This document shows, piece after piece, positions 1 to 8,489 of a stretch of 35,712 nucleotides of DNA (its first letter is position 1; each line of letters opens with the position of its first letter). The position numbers and the translations under genes are program-made. The notes under the pieces were generated by a model. It ran no database searches, was not told the origin of the DNA, and was given only the letters and a program-made list of their open reading frames with translations. This stretch comes from Bifidobacterium goeldii (GTDB taxonomy: Bacteria > Actinomycetota > Actinomycetes > Actinomycetales > Bifidobacteriaceae): the NCBI RefSeq assembly GCF_003951095.1, contig NZ_QXGL01000011.1, positions 1 through 35,712 on the forward strand, given 5' to 3'.

Positions 1-1874
1 CCAGTGTTCGGGTTGTACACGCTGTGCAGCTCAGTGCCAAGGCTTGCGGACACATGGACGACGCGAGCGGTACCATCATCCTCCGTGCCGAAGGTCACAC
101 TGTTGTAACGGTCGGCAACAACCTTGTACGGTGCGCCTTCAGCCTTCCAACCCAGATTTACCAGGTGAGAAGCCTCATTCTTGTCAGTGGTGAAGTAGTG
201 GTCACCGTTGTTCGGGTTGTACACGCGGTACAGCGGGGTGTCGCCAACTTCGACGATCTTGGCCTGCAGAGCCTTGACCTTGGAGAGCAGCTCCTTATAT
301 TTCTTCTCGGTGTAACCGTTCTTAGCCGCCTCAGCCTTATCGGCGAGGTAGTCCTGGAAGTCCTTCTTGTACTGGTTGTAGGAAGCCAGCGTATACCACT
401 TCTTGGCCTCGGAATCCTTCAGGTTACGATCCACACGGCCTTCGATCTGCGTCAGGTACTCAGCCTGAGCAAGCTTATTCCAGTCCGCCTTGAAGGTCTG
501 ACCAGCAGTGATCGTACCGGTCTTGGCTGCGGTCTCCTCATTGTTGACCACGTACTTCAGGTTAGTGCCATCAATGGTAAGCTTAGCGCCTTCCGGAGCG
601 CCCGGCCAAGAAAGCTCATAGCCATCGCGAGCGTAGACCGGGGCTTCGAAATAGTCACCAGTGGAGAACCACTTGGAAGCAACCGGCTCCTTGCCGTAGT
701 TCGGGTCGAACTGGACGCGGATTGAAGAAGCTTCGAACTTCGCAGTCAGGGTAATGTTCTTGCCCGGGTTCTTAGAGAAGTCGTAATCCTTGCCATCCAG
801 CTGCCAAGCCTTGAATGCCCACTTGACGTTGGTATCATCCTTCTTGGTCGGATCAGCCGGCTTGGTAATGGTCTTGTCGGCAGCCACGAGCTGGGTGGAC
901 ACGACCTTGCCTTCGCTCACGAACGTGACAGTGTAGCCTTCGCTGACACCGTAGTTCGGCTTAACGGTCACATTGGCAGAGATAGCAGTGCTCAGCGTAA
1001 TAGCCTTTGCATCCTTGCCGGACGCAGCAGAGAACGTGCTGGTGTAACGCGTGGTTGCAGTACCGTACGGATCAGTGGACGGCTGAGAAGCAACCGGCAG
1101 CTCCTTAACGCCAGCGTCAGCGAGAGTCTTACCCTTCTCGACTTCCACGACGTAGTCGTTACCCTCGTTCTTCGTGTTCAGCGTCCAAGACTTGCCGGAG
1201 TGATCCGTGCTGGAGAAAGTCACCGCAGCGGAATCCACGGTCACAGCCTTGACGTCAGCCTCGTTAGAGCCCTTGGTGACCACATTGGCCAGATCGGTAT
1301 CGGCAGTCACGGCCTGGCTGGTCTGCTTGTCAGCCACAAAACCAGTCAGAAGCTTACCGTCGTGACGGTCCGTATCCGTCGGGAACTGCCAAGAAGCCAG
1401 CTTGCCATCAGCCTTAGCAACCGGGACATCAGCAACCGTGTAGACACCAGAGAACACAACGTTATACACATCCGTAGAACGTGCATAGCGAGCAGTCACG
1501 GTAGTGTCGGTCACCTTATCCGCGTTTGCAGCATCAGTAGCAACCAGCGTGCCAGAAGCATTCTCCCAACCAGTCAGCGTGTACGTCGACTGATAAGAAG
1601 GATCCAAAGCGAGCTCAGCTTTAACGACATCACTCTTATCGAGGTAGCCATCGCCACCATCGGTGACCGCAGCAGACTTGCCATCCTTAGCAACGGTAAC
1701 ACCGGAAACATTGGCCTTCGTGTCAAACTTGAGGTTCGTGCCATCCACGTCAAACGTGAACGTCTTCGCCTCATCAGCGGTCGCGGTCAGCGCGGACACG
1801 CCCATCGTCGCGATCATCGCGAGCGAGGCGAGGCCGGCCAGAGGCGCGCGCCAAACCTTAGTATTTCCTGTCAT
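1..1874 (-). CDS. Large secreted repeat protein, partial (3' end beyond the left edge)
   Basis: The minus-strand frame opens with ATG at 1874 and stays open to the window edge, giving about 624 residues with no stop. The start has an AGAAAGG ribosome site 9 bases upstream. Residues 1-33 form a signal peptide: basic start (MTGNTKVWR), hydrophobic core, then an Ala-rich site before DEAKTF. After a beta-rich Thr/Val/Asp region, residues 310-390 resemble Listeria-Bacteroides (Flg_new/InlB_B) repeats, with VTFVSEGKVVSTQ and ITLTAKFEA. Residues 395-450 give a second copy-like segment (VQFDPNYGKEP). Residues 460-541 are a charged helical segment rich in Lys/Tyr/Asp, like FIVAR spacers. From 544 DUF5648 repeats begin (YRVYNPNNGDHYFTTD), and a new one (VYNPNTG) starts at the edge. 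The protein is secreted and probably wall-associated; any anchor lies outside the window. The family assignments come from motif reading. Function is unknown; adhesion is only a guess. Confidence 0.85.
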   Translation of the reverse strand, partial: MTGNTKVWRAPLAGLASLAMIATMGVSALTATADEAKTFTFDVDGTNLKFDTKANVSGVTVAKDGKSAAVTDGGDGYLDKSDVVKAELALDPSYQSTYTLTGWENASGTLVATDAANADKVTDTTVTARYARSTDVYNVVFSGVYTVADVPVAKADGKLASWQFPTDTDRHDGKLLTGFVADKQTSQAVTADTDLANVVTKGSNEADVKAVTVDSAAVTFSSTDHSGKSWTLNTKNEGNDYVVEVEKGKTLADAGVKELPVASQPSTDPYGTATTRYTSTFSAASGKDAKAITLSTAISANVTVKPNYGVSEGYTVTFVSEGKVVSTQLVAADKTITKPADPTKKDDTNVKWAFKAWQLDGKDYDFSKNPGKNITLTAKFEASSIRVQFDPNYGKEPVASKWFSTGDYFEAPVYARDGYELSWPGAPEGAKLTIDGTNLKYVVNNEETAAKTGTITAGQTFKADWNKLAQAEYLTQIEGRVDRNLKDSEAKKWYTLASYNQYKKDFQDYLADKAEAAKNGYTEKKYKELLSKVKALQAKIVEVGDTPLYRVYNPNNGDHYFTTDKNEASHLVNLGWKAEGAPYKVVADRYNSVTFGTEDDGTARVVHVSASLGTELHSVYNPNT

Positions 1875-1897
1875 CTTCAGGAACCTTTCTTTTAGGG
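1798..1897 (-). repeat. Left copy of a 100-bp perfect inverted repeat
   Basis: This block covers the ribosome site, start codon and signal-peptide codons 1-26 of the left surface-protein gene. It is identical in reverse complement to 35598-35697. Similarity stops abruptly at both ends, after GGGCGT inside the gene and before CCCTAAAAG upstream. The pair lies in inverted orientation about 33.7 kb apart. Either the signal-peptide cassette is shared by gene conversion, or the repeat serves as a recombination substrate. Confidence 0.95.
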
Positions 1898-2031
1898 CTA
1901 TGGGCACGCTTGAAATCGTCAGAAATTGTCAAGAGCTGCACTGATCAAACTAACTTTTCGGTTGCTCCAGAATGCTCGCAACGATCAGCTGATAGAATGC
2001 AGCGGAGAATCGGTTGGGAAGGGATTCACAA
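1875..2031. promoter_or_regulatory. Divergent promoter region between two secreted-protein genes
   Basis: These 157 bp separate the starts of two divergent secreted-protein genes and must hold both promoters. A TTGACA hexamer on the minus strand at 1927-1932 is a possible -35 element for the left gene, but I cannot see a convincing -10 at 17 bp. An imperfect palindrome around GATCAGCTGATAG near 1983 may be an operator. Evidence is positional. Confidence 0.4.
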
Positions 2032-3369
2032 ATGCGTTTGTATACTCACTTGGCATATCGCTGTTTAGCTAGCATATGTGCACTGATTATGGCAATTTCC
2101 GTGTCTGTTGCGTCATCTGTCATGTCTTATGCGGCAACTGATGGAAATACCGACAGTAACGCGAATAATAGCTATGACAGCGCGAATACGGCTCCGATGT
2201 ATCGTCTATATAATCCGAACTCTGGCGAGCATTTCTATACGGCCAATGAGGGTGAACGCGAAAATCTTTTGTATGATCACTGGCAGTATGAGGGCATCGG
2301 CTGGATTGCGCCGAAGAAATCTAAACGTCCGGTGTATCGACTGTACAATCCCAATGCTGGTGATCATCATTACACAACAAGCAAATACGAGCGTGATGTA
2401 CTGGTAGAAGCTGGTTGGAATGACGAAGGCATCGGCTGGTACTCGGATGACGAAAAACGCGTACCGCTTTATCGACAGTACAATCCCAACGCTCGGGCTG
2501 GTGCTCACAACTACACGACGAGTGCGGGCGAGCGCAGCATGTTGGTAGCTGCTGGTTGGAATGACGAAGGTATCGGCTGGTATGCAGTAGACGAGGGGTC
2601 TCCTGCTCCGAAAGTTACTCAAGCCGAAGATGATGCTTACGCATCGATCGAAGGTGTAATGAACCTACGTGGTGCCGGTTCTGGATACCATACAAAAATT
2701 GATATTTCCGGAGGCAGTGCTGTCGTTTCGTTTGGTATTCAATACGAAAAAGATATTCGCAACGTGTACCCACAATTCCCGGGCAGCACAGTATTCTTGG
2801 TCGAGAACGTGATGGGACATGCCACAGAACCTGGCCCCGAGGGCAAGGAATATCTTTACTTGAAGTCTGCCCCACAGGGGCAAGATGTTAAGGTACGACT
2901 GTCATGGTATTCAGACGGCACCATTAAGTTCTTCGTGAATGACATGGAAATTGGCCGATCAAGAACCACTATGTATCCACCATTTATCTTTGCTGCCGAA
3001 GGTAGCGTAGCGCGCAATGGTGATTCAATTGATGGCAGCATTAAGGATATTCATGTAAAGGTCGGTACGGATAGCAGTGACTATGGTACCGTCGGCATTT
3101 GGAACGATACTAGTGATTTCTTCGGTTTACGCGGCGACGTTGTTAAGCTAGGCGAGGCGCGTAAGGAAGACACTCCGTATAGCAATGATGGCCAGCCTGT
3201 GTGGGGTGCTGACGTAACCATCAAGGGTACGTCCAACATTCCGGGTGACGGCCCTGATGGCAAGCCATGGACATGGGACACCAGCTTTAGTGCAGTGGAA
3301 CCTTCAACACAGACAACAGGACATCCACTGTCCGCGATTATCAACATTGCGCAGAGGTGGGATGTATAG
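2032..3369 (+). CDS. Secreted DUF5648-repeat protein with C-terminal beta-rich domain
   Basis: The chosen start is ATG 2032, preceded by GGGAAGGGA at 7-8 bases; a TTG at 2014 in frame is a poor alternative. The product is 445 residues. A signal peptide (RLYTHLAYR, then a hydrophobic core ending SYAA) is followed by a short Asn/Asp/Ser linker. Three DUF5648 repeats occupy about residues 55-195: YRLYNPNSGEHFYT...EGIGW, YRLYNPNAGDHHYT...EGIGWY and YRQYNPNARAGAHNYT...EGIGWYAVDEG. The rest, to about 445, looks like a beta-sandwich, perhaps lectin- or glucanase-like (VRLSWYSDGTIKFFVNDMEIG), but I do not recognise the family. No sortase motif or C-terminal membrane segment is seen, so the product is probably released or bound non-covalently. 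Base composition is visibly more AT-rich than in neighbouring genes, which could mean later acquisition. It is divergent from the left-edge surface protein. Confidence 0.85.
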   Translation: MRLYTHLAYRCLASICALIMAISVSVASSVMSYAATDGNTDSNANNSYDSANTAPMYRLYNPNSGEHFYTANEGERENLLYDHWQYEGIGWIAPKKSKRPVYRLYNPNAGDHHYTTSKYERDVLVEAGWNDEGIGWYSDDEKRVPLYRQYNPNARAGAHNYTTSAGERSMLVAAGWNDEGIGWYAVDEGSPAPKVTQAEDDAYASIEGVMNLRGAGSGYHTKIDISGGSAVVSFGIQYEKDIRNVYPQFPGSTVFLVENVMGHATEPGPEGKEYLYLKSAPQGQDVKVRLSWYSDGTIKFFVNDMEIGRSRTTMYPPFIFAAEGSVARNGDSIDGSIKDIHVKVGTDSSDYGTVGIWNDTSDFFGLRGDVVKLGEARKEDTPYSNDGQPVWGADVTIKGTSNIPGDGPDGKPWTWDTSFSAVEPSTQTTGHPLSAIINIAQRWDV

Positions 3370-3483
3370 TCTCAGAGAAAATATGAAACCAATGCGGATG
3401 TATCAGTCAAAGATCGAGATATTGCCACTATCACAGTGTCACTCAGAATTTATCTGCGGCTGACGAGTACATGTGTTGTAAAC

Positions 3484-3525
3484 AAGAAATCCCATCCGGG
3501 AGTTGTATCTCGGATGGGATTTCTT
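3484..3525. terminator. Bidirectional intrinsic terminator
   Basis: A 15-bp perfect stem pairs AAGAAATCCCATCCG (3484-3498) with its complement (3511-3525) around a 12-base loop. The A-rich and T-rich ends let it act on both strands. It sits between the convergent 2032-3369 gene and the oxidoreductase gene at 3607-4155, as expected for a shared terminator. Confidence 0.85.
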
Positions 3526-3606
3526 CGTTATATGCGATCGCTATGCGCGCGATAGTGTTCTACGCGCGCGCAATCGTGATCGCGTACGCAAACGCTATAT
3601 AGTCAC

Positions 3607-4155
3607 TCAGCCAATGAACTTCAGGAACGCGTCTGCCTCGGCGCCGAGCTTGGTGCGGCCCTCGTCGCTCAGGTTGAGGTCGCCAGTGCCCCAGGACTCA
3701 GGAGCGAGTACTACACCGAGCTGATCGTCGAGCAGTTCGGCCTTGTTGAAGCCGAGCACCTCGGTGAGCTTGCCGCGAGTGCCAGCGCCAGCGGACTGGC
3801 CGGAGACGGAGCTCAGCGCGATCTTCTTACCAGCCAGCACGGAAACGGACTCAGCCGGGTACGGCTCCAGCGGGCGGGACAGCCAGTCGAGCAGGTTCTT
3901 CAGCAGGCCCGGGTAGCTGTAGTTGTATTCAGGGCTGAAAATCCACACGCCATCAGCCTCAGTCACAGCCTTGCGAGCCTCAGCCACAGCAGCCGGTGCC
4001 GGGAACTCTTCGTCCTGGTTGAAGAACGGAACGGCAGCGTAATCAAGGAAGCTCACTTCAGCGCGATCGCCGATCAGCTTCGCAGCCTCGTCAGCGAGCT
4101 GCTTGTTGAAACCATTCTTGTGCAGAGAGCCCACGATGAACAGGATCTTGGACAT
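3607..4155 (-). CDS. NAD(P)H-dependent FMN reductase / flavodoxin-fold oxidoreductase
   Basis: The product has 182 residues, the usual size of the FMN_red (PF03358) family. The N-terminus shows the flavodoxin-like phosphate-binding loop (GSLHKNGFNKQLA, matching GSxRxxSxNxxLA). Residues about 74-96 hold the conserved SPEYNYSYPGLLKNLLDWLSR, which binds the isoalloxazine ring and contributes to the dimer interface. The family transfers electrons from NAD(P)H to FMN, quinones, azo compounds or chromate in the cytosol; the natural acceptor cannot be told from sequence. ATG 4155 has a GGAG ribosome site a few bases upstream. The gene stands alone, converging on the DUF5648 gene and divergent from the membrane protein gene to its right. 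Confidence 0.9.
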   Translation of the reverse strand: MSKILFIVGSLHKNGFNKQLADEAAKLIGDRAEVSFLDYAAVPFFNQDEEFPAPAAVAEARKAVTEADGVWIFSPEYNYSYPGLLKNLLDWLSRPLEPYPAESVSVLAGKKIALSSVSGQSAGAGTRGKLTEVLGFNKAELLDDQLGVVLAPESWGTGDLNLSDEGRTKLGAEADAFLKFIG

Positions 4156-4268
4156 AGTTACTCCTTCAACAAATAATTACTATCTTTCCCATTGTTACGC
4201 GATGCCTATAACATCCGCACAGCTGTCCGCTAACAGCAAATTAAGAAAAAGAAAACTTGTGCAATCGT

Positions 4269-4285
4269 TTGCGCGGCGTGCGCAA
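4269..4285. promoter_or_regulatory. Short perfect inverted repeat, possible operator
   Basis: TTGCGC and GCGCAA flank a 5-base spacer, 38 bases upstream of the preferred start (4323) of the membrane protein gene, in the divergent region shared with the FMN reductase gene. The symmetry is clear; a regulatory role is inferred from position only. If translation began at the TTG at 4257, this site would lie inside the coding region. Confidence 0.3.
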
Positions 4286-4322
4286 TAGTACTTATGGCGA
4301 GCCTCGCAATATCATAAATTCC

Positions 4323-5996
4323 ATGGCCTCTCACGCACGCGCTCCGCAGCACCGTTCTAGCACGGCATCTTTCCGCCCAGCACCACATAACTGGGTTGCT
4401 GCAAGCGTTGTTGCATACATCGTATTGTCCGCGATTATGCGCGTTTGGCTGTCGTACTCGTGGAATATTAACCAGCCGTATTGGGCGCCAGCTGACGATG
4501 GGCTTGTTGTGCGCGAGGCAATCGGCGGCGTTAACGACTATCTGACCATCACCAAGCGCCCCGGGTTTTCACTGTTCTTAAAAATCGTGCATCTGTCTCA
4601 CGTGCCGCTCACCATATGGATTGCTGCAGCGTGGATTGCGGCAGCATTAGCGCTCGCGTGGACCGTGCAGCGCATATGCGGCCGCTGGCTGGTAACTGCC
4701 ATAGCATTCACGCTTGCTGTATGGTGCCCGGTTGGTTTTGACGCGCAAATCGGGCAGCGCGCTTATCGCGGGTCGATTCTTTCGCCTGCTGTGCTGCTGC
4801 TCGCGGCGGCGCTAGTCGCAATGTTTGTTGCACGCTCGTGGGTATCGCGTTTGGCGTGGGCGTTGATCGTCGGTATTACTACTGGCTGGATTTGGCTCGC
4901 TAAAGAAGATTCACTGTGGATTATTCCGATGGTGTTGGTCGCGTGCATCGCGTGCGTTATCAAAACACTGACGTCGCGCGAACGGCGTATTGCAGGCGTA
5001 CTGGTGCTGCTTCCTGTGTTGTTGATCCCAGTCGCTGGCGACATGGCTGCTCGCGCGCGGTCTGAACATTTTTGGGGTGTGAATCTGCTGGAAACGCGTA
5101 CGGAAGGCGAGCTTGCCGGATTCGTGTCACGCGTGTATCGCATTGAAGCGCCGAATCGCACGTACAAGCGTTGGTCGCCAGATACGGCCATTGATCAAGC
5201 GTTGAAGGCCGCGCCTGAACTGGAGAACTTGCGACCGTACCTCATGGCAGGCATGTACCGCGAAAATCACGGTGATGATCTAGGTATTTGGGGCGATTAT
5301 TTAACATGGCAGTTGCGCTATGCGATCTCCTCAGCGAACGGCGATCAGTGGCCGAGTCAAGCGGATCTTCAACAACTGTTTGCGCGGGCGAATCAGCAGC
5401 TTGATGATGCGGCTGCGCGCGGCGAAATCACGTATGATCAGCGGTTTACGCCGGGCAAGCTTGTAGCGCCAATCTCGTGGGATGATGTTCGCGATCGCGT
5501 GCTGCCGCTTGTTGGCCCCGCAATGTTACAAACGCTGATTCCGCGCGAATGGCAGGCGCCGATTGTTGATACGCGGCCGATTACCACTGCGCGTGCGCAA
5601 GAGGTGAAAGACACGTATCTCGCGTATATCAATGAAAACGAGCGACCGCAGCGGCACTTGTGGGCTGCGACAGTTATTGAACGCGGTTGGGTGGTTTTGG
5701 CAGTTGTTGGCGCTTTGTGTGCAGTGGTCGGTGCTTTGCTCGGCATGATTCGGCGGCATGCTGAAGCGTTTATCGCTGTGGCGTTCGCGTTGTACGCGTT
5801 GGTGTATGTGGCGGCTGAATGCTGGTTTTTGGTGTTTTTGGATGGCGATCTGATTTGGGTGTATGCGGTCGCTAACGCGCAACCGCTGGTGGTTGCTGCG
5901 GTTGGCGTTGCACTGGCTGCCGGATGTATGCCACGCGCTCGTGCTAGTGCATCAGCTCCGCGTGTGCGTGCACGCGGGCGGCATGTGCGGGGCTGA
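4323..5996 (+). CDS. Polytopic membrane protein, possible GT-C type glycosyltransferase
   Basis: From ATG 4323 the product is 557 residues. A TTG 66 bases upstream at 4257 would add 22 residues, and neither start has a strong ribosome site. About ten hydrophobic segments are visible. Seven to eight lie in the first 260 residues, starting with VAASVVAYIVLSAIM. Then comes a hydrophilic region of about 190 residues, and three more helices lie near the C-terminus (VLAVVGALCAVVGALLG, IAVAFALYALVYVA, VVAAVGVALAAG). The first extracytoplasmic loop contains an acidic pair followed by a basic-Pro-Gly motif (PADDGLVV...KRPGFSLFL), the arrangement seen in lipid-phosphosugar-dependent GT-C enzymes. That family call is inference. 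The C-terminus is strongly basic (RVRARGRHVRG). The gene stands alone, followed by palindromic repeats. Confidence 0.7.
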   Translation: MASHARAPQHRSSTASFRPAPHNWVAASVVAYIVLSAIMRVWLSYSWNINQPYWAPADDGLVVREAIGGVNDYLTITKRPGFSLFLKIVHLSHVPLTIWIAAAWIAAALALAWTVQRICGRWLVTAIAFTLAVWCPVGFDAQIGQRAYRGSILSPAVLLLAAALVAMFVARSWVSRLAWALIVGITTGWIWLAKEDSLWIIPMVLVACIACVIKTLTSRERRIAGVLVLLPVLLIPVAGDMAARARSEHFWGVNLLETRTEGELAGFVSRVYRIEAPNRTYKRWSPDTAIDQALKAAPELENLRPYLMAGMYRENHGDDLGIWGDYLTWQLRYAISSANGDQWPSQADLQQLFARANQQLDDAAARGEITYDQRFTPGKLVAPISWDDVRDRVLPLVGPAMLQTLIPREWQAPIVDTRPITTARAQEVKDTYLAYINENERPQRHLWAATVIERGWVVLAVVGALCAVVGALLGMIRRHAEAFIAVAFALYALVYVAAECWFLVFLDGDLIWVYAVANAQPLVVAAVGVALAAGCMPRARASASAPRVRARGRHVRG

Positions 5997-6029
5997 TAAC
6001 TGACAGTGCGCTGTGGATGTGGACGCAGT

Positions 6030-6110
6030 GACACTCCCCCAGTCAGCCCTGCGGGCTGACAGCCCCCTCAGCTGAGGGGGCCGAGGCTAGCCGCATCCAT
6101 GTCTAGAACT
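6030..6110. repeat. Dispersed palindromic repeat, copy 1
   Basis: Two adjacent hairpins are present: GTCAGCCC-TGC-GGGCTGAC at 6042-6060, and the 18-bp perfect palindrome CCCCCTCAGCTGAGGGGG at 6063-6080. They are preceded by CTCCCCCA and followed by GAGGCTAGCCGCATCCA. The same order of elements recurs near 8430, 12850, 15870 and 27805. This copy lies just after the membrane protein gene and may also terminate its transcription. Confidence 0.85.
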
Positions 6111-6155
6111 GTCCCAGCACTTAGTTGACAACGCTCCGTCAGCTGGTGGGCGTAG

Positions 6156-6257
6156 CTCGTTGGATAACGCGTGTGTCCGCAGTGCCGTGCAAGGCGCCGA
6201 CGTATAAAAATACTTCAAGCTTTGCACGGTGCTGCGGACACTCCGTTATCCAACGAG
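6156..6257. repeat. About 100-bp imperfect palindrome (MITE-like or long hairpin)
   Basis: CTCGTTGGATAACG (6156-6169) pairs perfectly with 6244-6257. TGTCCGCAGTGCCGTGCAA (6174-6192) pairs with 6222-6240 with two mismatches. The 29-base centre is AT-rich. The element lies between the convergent ends of the membrane protein gene (5996) and the exporter gene (6351). The remaining bases to 6350 hold no reading frame I can support. It could serve as a strong terminator for the exporter operon or be the remnant of a small mobile element. Confidence 0.8.
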
Positions 6258-6350
6258 TGGAGTGAACCGGTTGACGCGTGCGACCTCAAGGCGTACCGAG
6301 GGAAGCTGTGCTGAGCACAGCGACCGAGGAACAACGCAGAGGGCGCTCCG

Positions 6351-8327
6351 TCAATCGGTGAGCGTGAACTGGCTGTTGTAGAGGTTGGCGTAGAATCCGC
6401 CGGCGGCCAACAGTTCGTCGTGGGTGCCGCGTTCGATGACGTCGCCATGGTTCATGACGAGGATCATATCGGCGTCGCGAATCGTGGATAGGCGGTGCGC
6501 GATCACAAAGCTCGTACGGCCGACAGTGAGCGCATCCATGGCTTTTTGGATCAGCTCCTCCGTGCGCGTATCAACCGATGATGTTGCTTCGTCAAGGATG
6601 AGGATTGGCGCGTTTTGTACCATCGCGCGGGCGATGGTGAGCAGCTGCTTTTGGCCGGCGGACAGCGACGTGTTTTCGTCGAGCACCGTGTCGTAGCCGT
6701 TCGGCAGCGACTGGATATAGTGGTCCAAACCGACCGCGCGGCAGGCTTCGCGAATCTGCTCGTCGGTCACGCCCGGCTTGGAATACGCGATGTTTTCGCG
6801 CACAGTACCGTGGAACACCCACGTATCTTGCAGCACCATCGAGAACTGATCGTGCACGTTCCAACGCGGCACAGACTTCGTATCCACGCCGTCGATGGTG
6901 ATGCGCCCGCCAGCAATGTCGTAGAAGCGCATGAGCAGGTTGACCATCGTGGTTTTGCCGGCACCGGTCGGGCCGACAATCGCGATTTTCTGGCCGGCCT
7001 TCACGGTCGCGGAGAAATCGTTGATGATCGGCTTGCCAGGCTCGTATTCGAAGCGCACATGGTCGAATTCGACGTCGCCGCGCACGGGCTGCGGATCGCC
7101 GTGGTCGTCGTAGCCGAGCAGCTGCGAACGCTGGGCGACGGTCATACCGGTCGTGGCAGTCGTCGCATGCCCGGCGCGGCCAGACCCGCGATCAGCCGGT
7201 GTAGTCTGATCAACAGAACCAAGCAGCTCCTCCTTGCTCGGCTCCGCGGCCATTTCCGGCTCCTCGAGGAAGCCGAACACGCGCTCGGATGCGGCCGCGC
7301 ACCGCTGCAGGTTCTGGAACGCTTGCGCGAACTGGCTGAGCGGCTGCGTGAACAGGCGGATGTACATCATGAATGCGACGATCACGCCGAATTCGATCTG
7401 CCCGTCCATCGCAAGCGCCGCGCCGACGACGCACACGACCACGTAGCCGAAGTTGCCGACGAACTGCATGAGCGGCATCATCAGGCCGGACAGGAACTGC
7501 GATTTCCAGCCGGAATCGTACAGGTCAGCGTTGTAGCGTTCGAAACGGCGAATTGAATCGGCTTCACCGTTGTACGTTTTGACGATGAGGTGGCCGGCGT
7601 ACATTTCTTCAACGTGTCCGTTGACGTCGCCGAGCGCGGCCTGCTGGCGTGCGAAATACTTCTGCGAAGCGGCCATGATCGCGCCCATGAGCACGAGTCC
7701 GAGCAAACTCGACCCGATTGCGCACAGGGCCATAATCCAGTTGTTGTAGAACATCATCACCAGCGCGCCAACGAACAGCGTCACGGACGTGATGAGCGAG
7801 CCGAGCGACTGGCCGAGCGTCTGGCCGATCGCGTCGACGTCGTTGGTGATGCGGCTGAGTACGTCGCCGTAGCTGACTTTGTCGAAATAGCTCAGTGGCA
7901 GCTTGTTGATCTTCGCGCTGATCGACTCGCGTAGTTCCTGCGCGGTGCGCTGCGTGACGTTTGCCATGAGCCAGCTCTGCAGGTAGCTGAGCAGCGCGTA
8001 CCCGACGTACAGCGCGACGAGCAGCCAGCCGATGCGGCCGACGGCGCCGAAGTCGATCGCTCCGGCGACCGGCCTGCCGTTAACGAGCGCGGGTAGGCCC
8101 TTGGTGATCTCGTTGGTCATGTCTTTGAGCTTGTCCGGCCCGATGATCTGGAAGACAGTGCCGACTGCGCCGAGAACGAGCGCAATGACAATGACGGGGA
8201 TGTACTTGCGGCAGTAGTGGACGAGTTTGCCCATGGTTTTGCCGAAATCCTGCGGTTTTTCTGCGGGTCCGTTGCCCGCCGGGCCGTGCGGCCCGCGTCC
8301 CATTGGACGATTCATTGGTCCTGGCAT
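6351..8327 (-). CDS. Heterodimeric ABC exporter subunit B (permease-ATPase fusion)
   Basis: From ATG 8327, preceded by GAAAGGA, the product is 658 residues. Upstream in-frame codons translate repeat DNA and are rejected. A Gly/Pro-rich N-terminus (MPGPMNRPMGRGPHG) is followed by six membrane segments between residues 43 and 330 (ABC_membrane fold). A long hydrophilic linker of about 60 residues (360-418, Thr/Gly/Ala-rich) leads to the ATPase domain. It has Walker A GPTGAGKT at 452-459, signature LSAGQKQ at 555-561, Walker B ILILDE with catalytic Glu580, and H-loop His611. The signature differs from LSGGQ by Ala for Gly, as in one half of asymmetric exporters. With the upstream gene it should form a drug or lipid exporter in the cytoplasmic membrane. 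It is last in the MarR-exporter operon, separated from subunit A by 162 bases of palindromic repeat. Confidence 0.92.
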   Translation of the reverse strand: MPGPMNRPMGRGPHGPAGNGPAEKPQDFGKTMGKLVHYCRKYIPVIVIALVLGAVGTVFQIIGPDKLKDMTNEITKGLPALVNGRPVAGAIDFGAVGRIGWLLVALYVGYALLSYLQSWLMANVTQRTAQELRESISAKINKLPLSYFDKVSYGDVLSRITNDVDAIGQTLGQSLGSLITSVTLFVGALVMMFYNNWIMALCAIGSSLLGLVLMGAIMAASQKYFARQQAALGDVNGHVEEMYAGHLIVKTYNGEADSIRRFERYNADLYDSGWKSQFLSGLMMPLMQFVGNFGYVVVCVVGAALAMDGQIEFGVIVAFMMYIRLFTQPLSQFAQAFQNLQRCAAASERVFGFLEEPEMAAEPSKEELLGSVDQTTPADRGSGRAGHATTATTGMTVAQRSQLLGYDDHGDPQPVRGDVEFDHVRFEYEPGKPIINDFSATVKAGQKIAIVGPTGAGKTTMVNLLMRFYDIAGGRITIDGVDTKSVPRWNVHDQFSMVLQDTWVFHGTVRENIAYSKPGVTDEQIREACRAVGLDHYIQSLPNGYDTVLDENTSLSAGQKQLLTIARAMVQNAPILILDEATSSVDTRTEELIQKAMDALTVGRTSFVIAHRLSTIRDADMILVMNHGDVIERGTHDELLAAGGFYANLYNSQFTLTD

Positions 8328-8349
8328 AATAAGTCCTTTCGAAAAAGCA

Positions 8350-8482
8350 TTCTCGCCTCCCTCTGACGAGGGAGGTGGCACGCGAAGCGTGACGGAGGGA
8401 GAGACAAGCGCTATACGTGCACCTTCTGACGCTCCCCCAGTCAGCCTGCGGCTGACAGCCCCCTCAGCCGAGGGGGCCAAGG
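8350..8482. repeat. Dispersed palindromic repeat, copy 2, between the exporter genes
   Basis: The segment holds CCTCCCTC/GAGGGAGG (8357-8364 with 8368-8375), GTCAGCC-TGC-GGCTGAC (8440-8456) and GCCCCCTCAGCCGAGGGGGC (8458-8477). It shares the CTCCCCCAGTCAGCC core of copy 1. It lies between the two exporter subunit genes and ends just before the stop codon of the upstream one. It could reduce expression of the second gene or stabilise the upstream message. Confidence 0.85.
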
Positions 8483-8489
8483 TTGTGCG

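Noticed and set aside
24..1895. Plus-strand frames opposite the left surface-protein gene
   Set aside because: Antisense shadows; the minus strand has signal peptide, ribosome site and repeat domains.
6156..6257. tRNA or small structured RNA gene
   Set aside because: The folded shape is one long palindrome without cloverleaf arms or TTC-type loop.
8328..8480. N-terminal extension of exporter subunit B
   Set aside because: The extra 51 codons translate the palindromic repeat, and a good ribosome site precedes the internal ATG at 8327.
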